The position numbers and the translations under genes were made by a program. This document shows, piece by piece, positions 12,358-26,336 of a DNA stretch of 64,000 nt. The stretch spans positions 152,328,875-152,392,874 of the forward strand of contig CP136062.1 in the NCBI GenBank assembly GCA_032622095.1, given 5' to 3'. This DNA is from Siphonodentalium dalli (Eukaryota; Mollusca; Scaphopoda; Gadilida; Siphonodentaliidae). The notes under the pieces were generated by a model. The model worked only from the letters and a program-made list of their open reading frames with translations. It did not search any database and was not told the origin of the DNA. Position 1 is the stretch's first letter, and each line of letters starts with the position of its first letter.

Positions 12358-14694
12358 ATGAGTTATCAGATTGTTGGATATATATACCCTCATTCCAGTC
12401 CTAATCATACCGTAATGAGTTATCAGATTGTTGGATATATATACCCTCATTCCAGTCCTAATCATACCGTAATGAGTTATCAGATTGTTGGATATATATA
12501 CCCGCATTCCAGTCCTAATCATACCGTAATGAGTTATCAGATTGTTGGATATATATACCCTCATTCCAGTCGTAATCATACTGTAATAAGACGTGGGTTG
12601 ATTGGATATATATACCCTCATTCCAATACTAATCATACCGTAATAAGACGTGGGTTGATTGGATATATATACCCTCATTCCAATAATAATCATACCGTAA
12701 TAAGACGTGGGTTGATTGGATATATATACCCTCATTCCAGTCCTAATCATACCGTAATAAGACGTGGGTTGATTGGATATGTATACCCTCATTCCAGTCG
12801 TAATCATACCGTAATAAGACGTGGGTTGATTGGATATATATACCCTCATTCCAGTCATAATCATACCGTAACAAGACCTGGGTTGATTGGATATATATAC
12901 CCTCATTCCAATCCTAATCATACTGTAATAAGACGTGGGTTGATTGGATATATATACCCTCATTCCAATCGTAATCATACTGTAATAAGACGTGGATTGA
13001 TTGGATATATATACCCTCATTCCAATCGTAATCATACTGTAATAAGACGTGGGTTGATTGGATATATATACCCTCATTCCAGTCGTAATCATACTGTAAT
13101 AAGACGTGGGTTGATTGGATATATATACCCTCATTCCAATCCTAATCATACCATATTAAGACGTGGATTGATTGGATATATATACCCTCATTCCAATCCT
13201 AATCATACCATATTAAGACGTGGATTGATTGGATATATATACCCTCATTCCAATCGTAATCATACTGTAATAAGACGTGGGTTGATTGGATATATATACC
13301 CTCATTCCAATCCTAATCATACTGTAATAAGACGTGGGTTGATTGGATATGTATACCCTCATTCCAGTCCTAATCATACCGTAATAAGACGTGGATTGAT
13401 TGGATATATACACCATCATTCCAGTCGTAATCATACCGTAATAAGACGTGGGTTGATTGGATATATATACCCTCATTCCAGTCGTAATCATACCATACTA
13501 AGACGTGGGTTGATTGGATATATATACCCTCATTCCAATCGTAATCATACCGTAATAAGACGTGGATTGATTGGATATATATACCCTCATTCTAATCCTA
13601 ATCATACCGTAATAAGACGTGGATTGATTGGATATATATACCCTCATTCCAGTCGTAATCCTACCGTAATAAGACTTGGATTGACTGGATATATATACCC
13701 TCATTCCAGTCGTAATCATACCGTAATCAGACGTGGGTTGATTGGATATATATACCCTCATTCCAGTCCTAATCATACCATATTAAGACGTGGATTGATT
13801 GGATATATATACCCTCATTCCAGTCCTAATCATACCATCTTAAGACGTGGGTTGATTGGATATATATACCCTCATTCCAGTCCTAATCATACCATATTAA
13901 GACGTGGATTGATTGGATATATATACCCTCATTCCAGTCGTAATCATACCGTAATAAGACGTGGGTTGATTGGATATATATACCCTCATTCCAGTCCTAA
14001 TCATACCATATTAAGACGTGGGTTGATTGGATATATATACCCTCATTCCAGTCGTAATCATACTGTAATAAGACGTGGGTTGATTGGATATATATACCCT
14101 CATTCCAGTCGTAATCATACCGTAATAAGACGTGGGTTGATTGGATATATATACCCTCATTCCAGTCATAATCATACCATATTAAGACGTGGATTGATTG
14201 AATATATATACCCTCATTCCAGTCCTAATCATACCATATTAAGACGTGGATTGATTGGATATATATACCCACATTCCAGTCCTAATCATACTGTGATAAG
14301 ACGTGGGTTGATTGGATATATATACCCTCATTCCAGTCGTAATCATACCGTAATAAGACGTGGATTGATTGGATATATATACCATCATTCCAATCGTAAT
14401 CATACCGTAATAAGACGTGGGTTGATTGGATATATATACCCTCATTCCAGTCCTAATCATACCATATTAAGACGTGGATTGATTGGATATATATACCCTC
14501 ATTCCAGTCCTAATCATACCATATTAAGACGTGGATTGATTGGATATATATACCCTCATTCCAGTCGTAATCATACCGTAATAAGACGTGGATTGATTGG
14601 ATATATATACCCTAATTCCAGTCGTAATCATACCATATTAAGACGTGGATTGATTGGATATATATACCCTCATTCCAGTCCTAATCATACCGTA
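12358..14694 (+). repeat. Early HOR variant, 41 monomers
   Basis: This begins with the four-monomer A block and spans 2337 bp (41 x 57). It has the same ordered variant monomers as the later HOR copies plus extra units near its distal end. Confidence 0.8.
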
Positions 14695-15825
14695 ATGAGT
14701 TATCAGATTGTTGGATATATATACCCTCATTCCAGTCCTAATCATACCGTAATGAGTTATCAGATTGTTGGATATATATACCCTCATTCCAGTCCTAATC
14801 ATACCGTAATGAGTTATCAGATTGTTGGATATATATACCAGCATTCCAGTCCTAATCATACCGTAATGAGTTATCATATTGTTGGATATATATACCCTCA
14901 TTCCAGTCGTAATCATACTGTAATAAGACGTGGGTTGATTGGATATATATACCCTCATTCCAATACTAATCATACCGTAATAAGACGTGGGTTGATTGGA
15001 TATATATACCCTCATTCCAATACTAATCATACCGTAATAAGACGTGGGTTGATTGGATATATATACCCTCATTCCAGTCCTAATCATACCGTAATAAGAC
15101 GTGGGTTGATTGGATATATATACCCTCATTCCAGTCGTAATCATACCGTAATCAGACGTGGGTTGATTGGATATATATACCCTCATTCCAGTCCTAATCA
15201 TACCATATTAAGACGTGGATTGATTGGATATATATACCCTCATTCCAGTCCTAATCATACCATCTTAAGACGTGGGTTGATTGGATATATATACCCTCAT
15301 TCCAGTCCAAATCATACCATATTAAGACGTGGATTGATTGGATATATATATACCCTCATTCCAGTCGTAATCATACCGTAATAAGACGTGGATTGATTGG
15401 ATATATATACCCTAATTCCAGTCGTAATCATACCATATTAAGACATGGGTTGATTGGATATATATACCCTCATTCCAGTCGTAATCATACTGTAATAAGA
15501 CGTGGGTTGATTGGATATATATACCCTCATTCCAGTCGTAATAAGACGTGGGTTGATTGGATATATATACCCTCATTCCAGTCCTAATCATACCATATTA
15601 AGACGTGGATTGATTGGATATATATACCCTCATTCCAGTCCTAATCATACCATATTAAGACGTGGATTGATTGGATATATATACCCTCATTCCAGTCGTA
15701 ATCATACCGTAATAAGACGTGGATTGATTGGATATATATACCCTAATTCCAGTCGTAATCATACCATATTAAGACGTGGATTGATTGGATATATATACCC
15801 TCATTCCAGTCCTAATCATACCGTA
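14695..15825 (+). repeat. Internally deleted HOR copy
   Basis: 1131 bp between successive A blocks, not an integer multiple of 57. It contains a 2-bp TA expansion near 15,348 and a unit that jumps from CATTCCAGTCG directly to TAATAAGACG near 15,535. The central portion of the HOR is absent. Confidence 0.75.
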
Positions 15826-17877
15826 ATGAGTTATCAGATTGTTGGATATATATACCCTCATTCCAGTCCTAATCATACCGTAATGAGTTATCAGATTGTT
15901 GGATATATATACCCTCATTCCAGTCCTAATCATACCGTAATGAGTTATCAGATTGTTGGATATATATACCAGCATTCCAGTCCTAATCATACCGTAATGA
16001 GTTATCAGATTGTTGGATATATATACCCTCATTCCAGTCGTAATCATACTGTAATAAGACGTGGGTTGATTGGATATATATACCCTCATTCCAATACTAA
16101 TCATACCGTAATAAGACGTGGGTTGATTGGATATATATACCCTCATTCCAATACTAATCATACCGTAATAAGACGTGGGTTGATTGAATATATATACCCT
16201 CATTCCAGTCCTAATCATACCGTAATAAGACGTGGGTTGATTGGATATATATACCCTCATTCCAGTCGTAATCATACCGTAATAAGACGTGGGTTGATTG
16301 GATATATATACCCTCATTCCAGTCATAATCATACCGTAACAAGACGTGGGTTGATTGGATATATATACCCTCATTCCAATCCTAATCATACTGTAATAAG
16401 ACGTGGGTTGATTGGATATATATACCCTCATTCCAATCGTAATCATACTGTAATAAGACGTGGATTGATTGGATATATATACCCTCATTCCAATCGTAAT
16501 CATACTGTAATAAGACGTGGGTTGATTGGATATATATTCCCTCATTCCAGTCGTAATCATACCGTAATAAGACGTGGGTTGATTGGATATATATACCCTC
16601 ATTCCAATCATAATCATACCATATTAAGACGTGGATTGATTGGATATATATACCCTCATTCCAATCCTAATCATACCATGTTAAGACGTGGATTGATTGG
16701 ATATATATACCCTCATTCCAATCGTAATCATACTGTAATAAGACGTGGGTTGATTGGATATATATACCCTCATTCCAATCCTAATCATACTGTAATAAGA
16801 CGTGGGTTGATTGGATATGTATACCCTCATTCCAGTCCTAATCATACCGTAATAAGACGTGGGTTGATTGGATATATACACCCTCATTCCAGTCGTAATC
16901 ATACCGTAATAAGACGTGGGTTGATTGGATATATATACCCTCATTCCAGTCGTAATCATACCATAATAAGACGTTGGTTGATTGGATATATATACCCTCA
17001 TTCCAATCGTAATCATACCGTAATAAGACGTGGATTGATTGGATATATATACCCTCATTCTAATCCTAATCATACCGTAATAAGACGTGGATTGATTGGA
17101 TATATATACCCTCATTCCAGTCGTAATCCTACCGTAATAAGACTTGGATTGACTGGATATATATACCCTCATTCCAGTCGTAATCATACCGTAATCAGAC
17201 GTGGGTTGATTGGATATATATACCCTCATTCCAGTCCTAATCATACCATATTAAGACGTGGATTGATTGGATATATATACCCTCATTCCAGTCCTAATCA
17301 TACCATCTTAAGACGTGGGTTGATTGGATATATATACCCTCATTCCAGTCCTAATCATACCATATTAAGACGTGGATTGATTGGATATATATACCCTCAT
17401 TCCAGTCGTAATCATACCGTAATAAGACGTGGGTTGATTGGATATATATACCCTCATTCCAGTCCTAATCATACCATATTAAGACATGGGTTGATTGGAT
17501 ATATATACCCTCATTCCAGTCGTAATCATACTGTAATAAGACGTGGGTTGATTGGATATATATACCCTCATTCCAGTCGTAATCATACCGTAATAAGACG
17601 TGGGTTGATTGGATATATATACCCTCATTCCAGTCCTAATCATACCATATTAAGACGTGGATTGATTGGATATATATACCCTCATTCCAGTCCTAATCAT
17701 ACCATATTAAGACGTGGATTGATTGGATATATATACCCTCATTCCAGTCGTAATCATACCGTAATAAGACGTGGATTGATTGGATATATATACCCTAATT
17801 CCAGTCGTAATCATACCATATTAAGACGTGGATTGATTGGATATATATACCCTCATTCCAGTCCTAATCATACCGTA
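15826..17877 (+). repeat. HOR copy, 36 monomers (2052 bp)
   Basis: A complete HOR. It has four A-type monomers (the fourth with the rare CCAGCATTCC), then B-type monomers in a fixed order. That order includes unique markers: GTAACAAGACG, the TGTATACCC unit, the TACACCC unit, and the AATCCTACC / GACTTGGATTGACTGG pair. Confidence 0.9.
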
Positions 17878-19872
17878 ATGAGTTATCAGATTGTTGGATA
17901 TATATACCCTCATTCCAGTCCTAATCATACCGTAATGAGTTATCAGATTGTTGGATATATATACCCTCATTCCAGTCCTAATCATACCGTAATGAGTTAT
18001 CAGATTGTTGGATATATATACCAGCATTCCAGTCCTAATCATACCGTAATGAGTTATCAGATTGTTGGATATATATACCCTCATTCCAGTCGTAATCATA
18101 CTGTAATAAGACGTGGGTTGATTGGATATATATACCCTCATTCCAATACTAATCATACCGTAATAAGACGTGGGTTGATTGGATATATATACCCTCATTC
18201 CAATACTAATCATACCGCAATAAGACGTGGGTTGATTGGATATATATACCCTCATTCCAGTCCTAATCATACCGTAATAAGACGTGGGTTGATTGGATAT
18301 ATATACCCTCATTCCAGTCGTAATCATACCGTAATAAGACGTGGGTTGATTGGATATATATACCCTCATTCCAGTCATAATCATACCGTAACAAGACGTG
18401 GGTTGATTGGATATATATACCCTCATTCCAATCCTAATCATACTGTAATAAGACGTGGGTTGATTGGATATATATACCCTCATTCCAATCGTAATCATAC
18501 TGTAATAAGACGTGGATTGATTGGATATATATACCCTCATTCCAATCGTAATCATACTGTAATAAGACGTGGGTTGATTGGATATATATACCCTCATTCC
18601 AGTCGTAATCATACCGTAATAAGACGTGGGTTGATTGGATATATATACCCTCATTCCAATCCTAATCATACCATATTAAGACGTGGATTGATTGGATATA
18701 TATACCCTCATTCCAATCCTAATCATACCATGTTAAGACGTGGATTGATTGGATATATATACCCTCATTCCAATCGTAATCATACTGTAATAAGACGTGG
18801 GTTGATTGGATATATATACCCTCATTCCAATCCTAATCATACTGTAATAAGACGTGGGTTGATTGGATATGTATACCCTCATTCCAGTCCTAATCATACC
18901 GTAATAAGACGTGGGTTGATTGGATATATACACCCTCATTCCAGTCGTAATCATACCGTAATAAGACGTGGGTTGATTGGATATATATACCCTCATTCCA
19001 GTCGTAATCATACCATAATAAGACGTGGGTTGATTGGATATATATACCCTCATTCCAATCGTAATCATACCGTAATAAGACGTGGATTGATTGGATATAT
19101 ATACCCTCATTCTAATCCTAATCATACCGTAATAAGACGTGGATTGATTGGATATATATACCCTCATTCCAGTCGTAATCCTACCGTAATAAGACTTGGA
19201 TTGACTGGATATATATACCCTCATTCCAGTCGTAATCATACCGTAATCAGACGTGGGTTGATTGGATATATATACCCTCATTCCAGTCCTAATCATACCA
19301 TATTAAGACGTGGATTGATTGGATATATATACCCTCATTCCAGTCCTAATCATACCATCTTAAGACGTGGGTTGATTGGATATATATACCCTCATTCCAG
19401 TCCTAATCATACCATATTAAGACGTGGATTGATTGGATATATATACCCTCATTCCAGTCGTAATCATACCGTAATCAGACGTGGGTTGATTGGATATATA
19501 TACCCTCATTCCAGTCCTAATCATACCATATTAAGACGTGGATTGATTGGATATATATACCCTCATTCCAGTCCTAATCATACCATCTTAAGACGTGGGT
19601 TGATTGGATATAGATACCCTCATTCCAGTCCTAATCATACCATATTAAGACGTGGATTGATTGGATATATATACCCTCATTTCAGTCCTAATCATACCAT
19701 ATTAAGACGTGGATTGATTGGATATATATACCCTCATTCCAGTCGTAATCATACCGTAATAAGACGTGGATTGATTGGATATATATACCCTAATTCCAGT
19801 CGTAATCATACCATATTAAGACGTGGATTGATTGGATATATATACCCTCATTCCAGTCCTAATCATACCGTA
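17878..19872 (+). repeat. HOR copy, 35 monomers (1995 bp)
   Basis: This has the same marker order as the preceding copy, nearly identical through the first two thirds. The distal part is rearranged, with a substituted run of CATATTAAG monomers including one unit reading TATAGATACC near 19,613. Confidence 0.9.
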
Positions 19873-21867
19873 ATGAGTTATCAGATTGTTGGATATATAT
19901 ACCCTCATTCCAGTCCTAATCATACCGTAATGAGTTATCAGATTGTTGGATATATATACCCTCATTCCAGTCCTAATCATACCGTAATGAGTTATCAGAT
20001 TGTTGGATATATATACCAGCATTCCAGTCCTAATCATACCGTAATGAGTTATCAGATTGTTGGATATATATACCCTCATTCCAGTCGTAATCATACTGTA
20101 ATAAGACGTGGGTTGATTGGATATATATACCCTCATTCCAATACTAATCATACCGTAATAAGACGTGGGTTGATTGGATATATATACCCTCATTCCAATA
20201 CTAATCATACCGTAATAAGACGTGGGTTGATTGGATATATATACCCTCATTCCAGTCCTAATCATACCGTAATAAGACGTGGGTTGATTGGATATATATA
20301 CCCTCATTCCAGTCGTAATCATACCTTAATAAGACGTGGGTTGATTGGATATATATACCCTCATTCCAATCCTAATCATACTGTAATAAGACGTGGGTTG
20401 ATTGGATATATATACCCTCATTCCAATCGTAATCATACTGTAATAAGACGTGGATTGATTGGATATATATACCCTCATTCCAATCGTAATCATACTGTAA
20501 TAAGACGTGGGTTGATTGGATATATATACCCTCATTCCAGTCGTAATCATACCGTAATAAGACGTGGGTTGATTGGATATATATACCCTCATTCCAATCC
20601 TAATCATACCATATTAAGACGTGGATTGATTGGATATATATACCCTCATTCCAATCCTAATCATACCATGTTAAGACGTGGATTGATTGGATATATATAC
20701 CCTCATTCCAATCGTAATCATACTGTAATAAGACGTGGGTTGATTGGATATATATACCCTCATTCCAATCCTAATCATACTGTAATAAGACGTGGGTTGA
20801 TTGGATATGTATACCCTCATTCCAGTCCTAATCATACCGTAATAAGACGTGGGTTGATTGGATATATACACCCTCATTCCAGTCGTAATCATACCGTAAT
20901 AAGACGTGGGTTGATTGGATATATATACCCTCATTCCAGTCGTAATCATACCATAATAAGACGTGCGTTGATTGGATATATATACCCTCATTCCAATCGT
21001 AATCATACCGTAATAAGACGTGGATTGATTGGATATATATACCCTCATTCTAATCCTAATCATACCGTAATAAGACGTGGATTGATTGGATATATATACC
21101 CTCATTCCAGTCGTAATCCTACCGTAATAAGACTTGGATTGACTGGATATATATACCCTCATTCCAGTCGTAATCATACCGTAATCAGACGTGGGTTGAT
21201 TGGATATATATACCCTCATTCCAGTCCTAATCATACCATATTAAGACGTGGATTGATTGGATATATATACCCTCATTCCAGTCCTAATCATACCATCTTA
21301 AGACGTGGGTTGATTGGATATATATACCCTCATTCCAGTCCTAATCATACCATATTAAGACGTGGATTGATTGGATATATATACCCTCATTCCAGTCGTA
21401 ATCATACCGTAATAAGACGTGGGTTGATTGGATATATATACCCTCATTCCAGTCCTAATCATACCATATTAAGACATGGGTTGATTGGATATATATACCC
21501 TCATTCCAGTCGTAATCATACTGTAATAAGACGTGGGTTGATTGGATATATATACCCTCATTCCAGTCGTAATCATACCGTAATAAGACGTGGGTTGATT
21601 GGATATATATACCCTCATTCCAGTCCTAATCATACCATATTAAGACGTGGATTGATTGGATATATATACCCTCATTCCAGTACTAATCATACCATATTAA
21701 GACGTGGATTGATTGGATATATATACCCTCATTCCAGTCGTAATCATACCGTAATAAGACGTGGATTGATTGGATATATATACCCTAATTCCAGTCGTAA
21801 TCATACCATATTAAGACGTGGATTGATTGGATATATATACCCTCATTCCAGTCCTAATCATACCGTA
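19873..21867 (+). repeat. HOR copy, 35 monomers (1995 bp)
   Basis: Same marker order, but the GTAACAAGACG marker monomer and its neighbour are merged near 20,325 (ACCTTAATAAG), consistent with a one-monomer deletion by unequal exchange. Confidence 0.9.
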
Positions 21868-23600
21868 ATGAGTTATCAGATTGTTGGATATATATACCCT
21901 CATTCCAGTCCTAATCATACCGTAATGAGTTATCAGATTGTTGGATATATATACCCTCATTCCAGTCCTAATCATACCGTAATGAGTTATCAGATTGTTG
22001 GATATATATACCAGCATTCCAGTCCTAATCATACCGTAATGAGTTATCAGATTGTTGGATATATATACCCTCATTCCAGTCGTAATCATACTGTAATAAG
22101 ACGTGGGTTGATTGGATATATATACCCTCATTCCAATACTAATCATACCGTAATAAGACGTGGGTTGATTGGATATATATACCCTCATTCCAATACTAAT
22201 CATACCGTAATAAGACGTGGGTTGATTGGATATATATACCCTCATTCTAGTCCTAATCATACCGTAATAAGACGTGGGTTGATTGGATATATATACCCTC
22301 ATTCCAGTCGTAATCATACCGTAATAAGACGTGGGTTGATTGGATATATATACCCTCATTCCAGTCATAATCATACCGTAACAAGACGTGGGTTGATTGG
22401 ATATATATACCCTCATTCCAATCCTAATCATACTGTAATAAGACGTGGGTTGATTGGATATATATACCCTCATTCCAATCGTAATCATACTGTAATAAGA
22501 CGTGGATTGATTGGATATATATACCCTCATTCCAATCGTAATCATACTGTAATAAGACGTGGGTTGATTGGATATATATACCCTCATTCCAGTCGTAATC
22601 ATACCGTAATAAGACGTGGGTTGATTGGATATATATACCCTCATTCCAATCCTAATCATACCATATTAAGACGTGGATTGATTGGATATATATACCCTCA
22701 TTCCAATCCTAATCATACCATGTTAAGACGTGGATTGATTGGATATATATACCCTCATTCCAATCGTAATCATACTGTAATAAGACGTGGGTTGATTGGA
22801 TATATATACCCTCATTCCAATCCTAATCATACTGTAATAAGACGTGGGTTGATTGGATATGTATACCCTCATTCCAGTCCTAATCATACCGTAATAAGAC
22901 GTGGGTTGATTGGATATATACACCCTCATTCCAGTCGTAATCATACCGTAATAAGACGTGGGTTGATTGGATATATATACCCTCATTCCAGTCGTAATCA
23001 TACCATAATAAGACGTGGGTTGATTGGATATATATACCCTCATTCCAATCGTAATCATACCGTAATAAGACGTGGATTGATTGGATATATATACCCTCAT
23101 TCTAATCCTAATCATACCGTAATAAGACGTGGATTGATTGGATATATATACCCTCATTCCAGTCGTAATCCTACCGTAATAAGACTTGGATTGACTGGAT
23201 ATATATACCCTCATTCCAGTCGTAATCATACCGTAATAAGACGTGGGTTGATTGGATATATATACCCTCATTCCAGTCCTAATCATACCATATTAAGACG
23301 TGGATTGATTGGATATATATACCCTCATTCCAGTCCTAATCATACCATCTTAAGACGTGGGTTGATTGGATATATATACCCTCATTCCAGTCCTAATCAT
23401 ACCATATTAAGACGTGGATTGATTGGATATATATACCCTCATTCCAGTCGTAATCATACCGTAATAAGACGTGGGTTGATTGGATATATATACCCTCATT
23501 CCAGTCCTAATCATACCATATTAAGACGTGGGTTGATTGGATATATATACCCTCATTCCAGTCGTAATCATACCGTAATAAGACGTGGGTTGATTGGATA
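21868..23600 (+). repeat. Last HOR copy (distal end diverges)
   Basis: It follows the HOR marker order through the AATCCTACC / GACTTGGATTGACTGG pair (about 23,170-23,215), then passes into monomers carrying TTGATTGGACATATACACC. These repeat a block found near 10.9-11.7 kb. Confidence 0.8.
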
Positions 23601-25811
23601 TATATACCCTCATTCCAGTCCTAATCATACCATATTAAGACGTGGATTGATTGGATATATATACCCTCATTCCAGTCCTAATCATAACATATTAAGACGT
23701 GGGTTGATTGGACATATACACCCTCATTCCAGTCCTAATCATACCATATTAAGACGTGGATTGATTGGATATATATACCCTCATTCCATTCCTAATCATA
23801 CCATCTTAAGACGTGGGTTGATTGGACATATACACCCTCATTCCAGTCCTAATCATACCATATTAAGACGTGGATTGATTGGATATATATACCCTTATTC
23901 CAGTCCTAATCATACCGTAATAAGACGTGGGTTAATTGGATATATATACCCTCATTCCAGTCGTAATCATACCGTAATAAGACGTGGATTGATTGGATAT
24001 ATATACCCTCATTCCAGTCGTAATCATACCATATTAAGACGTGGATTGATTGGATATCTATACCCTCATTCCAGTCCTAATCATACCATATTAAGACGTG
24101 GATTGATTGGATATATATACCCTCATTCCAGTCCTAATCATACCATCTTAAGACGTGGGTTGATTGGACATATACACCCTCATTCCAGTCCTAATCATAC
24201 CATATTAAGATGTGGATTGATTGGATATATATACCCTCATTCCAGTCCTAATCATACCATCTTAAGACGTGGGTTGATTGGACATATACACCCTCATTCC
24301 AGTCCTAATCATACCATATTAAGACGTGGATTGATTGGATATATATACCCTTATTCCAGTCCTAATCATACCGTAATAAGACGTGGGTTGCTTGGATATA
24401 TATACCCTCATTCCAGTCCTAATCATACTGTAATAAGACGTGGGTTGATTGGATATGTATACCCTCATTCCAGTCGTAATCATACCGTAATAAGACGTGG
24501 GTTGATTGGATATATATACCCTCATTCCAGTCATAATCATACCATATTAAGACGTGGATTGATTGAATATATATACCCTCATTCCAGTCCTAATCATACC
24601 ATATTAAGACGTGGATTGATTGGATATATATACCCACATTCCAGTCCTAATCATACTGTGATAAGACGTGGGTTGATTGGATATATATACCATCATTCCA
24701 ATCGTAATCATACCGTAATAAGACGTGGGTTGATTGGATATATATACCCTCATTCCAGTCCTAATCATACCATATTAAGACGTGGATTGATTGGATATAT
24801 ATACCCTCATTCCAGTCCTAATCATACCATATTAAGACGTGGATTGATTGGATATATATACCCTCATTCCAGTCGTAATCATACCGTAATAAGACGTGGA
24901 TTGATTGGATATATATACCCTCATTCCAGTCGTAATCATACCACATTAAGACGTGGATTGATTGGATATATATACCCTCATTCCAGTCGTAATCATACCG
25001 TAATAAGACGTGGGTTGATTGGATATATATACCCTCATTCCAGTCCTAATCATACCATATTAAGACGTGGATTGATTAAATATATATACCCTCATTCCAG
25101 TCCTAATCATACCATATTAAGACGTGGATTGATTGGATATATATACCCTCATTCCAATCGTAATCATACCGTAATAAGACGTGGGTTGATTGGATATATA
25201 TACCCTCATTCCAGTCCTAATCATACCATATTAAGACGTGGATTGATTGGATATATATACCCTCATTCCAATCCTAATCATACCGTAATAAGACGTGGGT
25301 TGATTGGATATATATACCCTCATTCCAATCGTAATCATACCGTAATAAGACGTGGGTTGATTGGATATATATACCCTCATTCCAATCCTAATCATACTGT
25401 AATAAGACGTGGATTGATTGGATATATATACCCTCATTCCAATCCTAATCATACCGTAATAAGACGTGGGTTGATTGGATATATATATACCCTCATTCCG
25501 ATCGTAATCATACCGTAATAAGACGTGGGTTGATTGGATATATATACCCTCATTCCAGTCCTAATCATACCATATTAAGACGTGGATTGATTGGATATAT
25601 ATACCCTCATTCCAATCGTAATCATACCGTAATAAGACGTGGGTTGATTGGATATATATACCCTCATTCCAGTCCTCATCATACCATATTAAGACGTGGA
25701 TTGATTGGATATATATACCCTCATTCCAGTCCTAATCATACCATATTAAGACGTGGATTGATTGGATATATATACCCTCATTCCTATCGTAATCATTCCA
25801 TATTAAGACGT

Positions 25812-25834
25812 GGATTGATTGATTGATTGATTGG
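25812..25834 (+). repeat. (GATT)n run terminating the satellite
   Basis: The last B-type monomer ends GTGGATTGATTGATTGATTG, about five GATT repeats derived from the monomer's own TTGATTGG. Unique sequence follows. Confidence 0.85.
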
Positions 25835-26336
25835 TGTTTAAGGATCATGGGACCTAAATTTTCCAGACAATTTACAAAATGATTATTCCATAAAATCATG
25901 CATATTCCATAAACGGTTGTATAAGCCATATGCGAGAACAAAGACTACAATGTCGTTTTGACAAATATACCGGAGCCAACGACACGTGGTGTCTGATGAT
26001 TGGAAAACCACTTAAAAAATAGTAAGGAAAATGTGTAAGTTTAATGAAGATGATGTTCTGTAATTTTAAAGAATAGGTAGTATAGTAGAAAAAAAACCTA
26101 CCAGTTAAACATCTGTTAAAGTCAAGCCATATACGAGATCAAATGATCAGTGATGCGGTAAGATACCATATATATACCAACAAAGGACACAGACGAATCG
26201 AAATGGGAAAACTTTACAAACTACGAACTGAACTAAAGAACATAAAAAGAAATAGTCAAATTGTAGATTGTTAAATTCAGTATTTGTGTTTTATTATTGT
26301 GACAAAAAAAGTTGAATATCCATGTAAAAACGGAAA
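25835..26336. other. Gene-free distal flank of the satellite
   Basis: AT-rich unique sequence. A 33-bp block at 26,104-26,136 (TTAAAGTCAAGCCATATACG) recurs at about 26,998-27,026. Nothing else is recognised. Confidence 0.5.

Larger units (their letters stand above)
8891..25826 (+). other. Very long satellite-encoded open frames (not accepted as genes)
   Basis: Plus-strand frames run 8891-11,788, 11,800-15,381 and 15,511-25,518 (965, 1193 and 3335 codons), ending only where a 2-bp TA expansion shifts frame. They encode a 19-residue repeat containing GYIYPHSSPNHT. They begin at TTG, and the only in-frame ATGs lie inside A-type monomers. The main monomer differences (S/N, P/R/H, V/I) are amino-acid changing. 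The minus strand is also open over hundreds of codons, broken mainly by monomers carrying ATTAAGACG. Openness follows from a stop-free period divisible by three. Translation is unproven and unlikely. Confidence 0.85.
6870..25834 (+). repeat. 57-bp satellite array, about 330 monomers (whole array)
   Basis: About 18.96 kb of uninterrupted head-to-tail 57-bp units. Every unit shares the core GGATATATATACCCTCATTC and the block AATCATACC. Two monomer classes differ in the linker: A-type has ATGAGTTATCAGATTGTTGG; B-type has AAGACGTGGGTTGATTGG (or GTGGATTG). Variation concentrates at a few positions (AGT/AAT; CCT/CGT/CAT/ACT; GTAATA/ATATTA/ATCTTA). The array starts abruptly near 6870 and ends in a (GATT)n run. 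It is a typical satellite or large minisatellite; a centromeric or heterochromatic role is possible but not shown by sequence. Confidence 0.97.
9211..25834 (+). repeat. Satellite distal domain, B-type monomers with HOR structure
   Basis: About 290 monomers, mostly with the AAGACGTGGGTTGATTGG linker. Blocks of four A-type monomers recur and begin at 12,358, 14,695, 15,826, 17,878, 19,873 and 21,868. The distances between the last four are 2052, 1995 and 1995 bp, i.e. 36, 35 and 35 monomers, so a higher-order repeat has been amplified. Lengths change at a few TA expansions (near 11,750, 15,348 and 25,485) and at one shortened unit near 15,535. Confidence 0.95.

Noticed and set aside
15511-25518. 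A 3335-codon open frame as a giant repeat-protein gene
   Set aside because: It starts at TTG, lies wholly in the 57-bp satellite, and is open because the period is 3 x 19 without stops. The opposite strand is open for hundreds of codons too, and monomer differences change amino acids freely.
6870-25834. CRISPR array
   Set aside because: There is no repeat/spacer alternation: the full 57-bp unit repeats with point variants. No cas genes, and the sequence context is eukaryotic.
6870-25834. Promoter array (inverted CCAAT, ATTGG, next to TATATATA in each B monomer)
   Set aside because: Every monomer has it by repetition; there is no downstream gene or other evidence of initiation.
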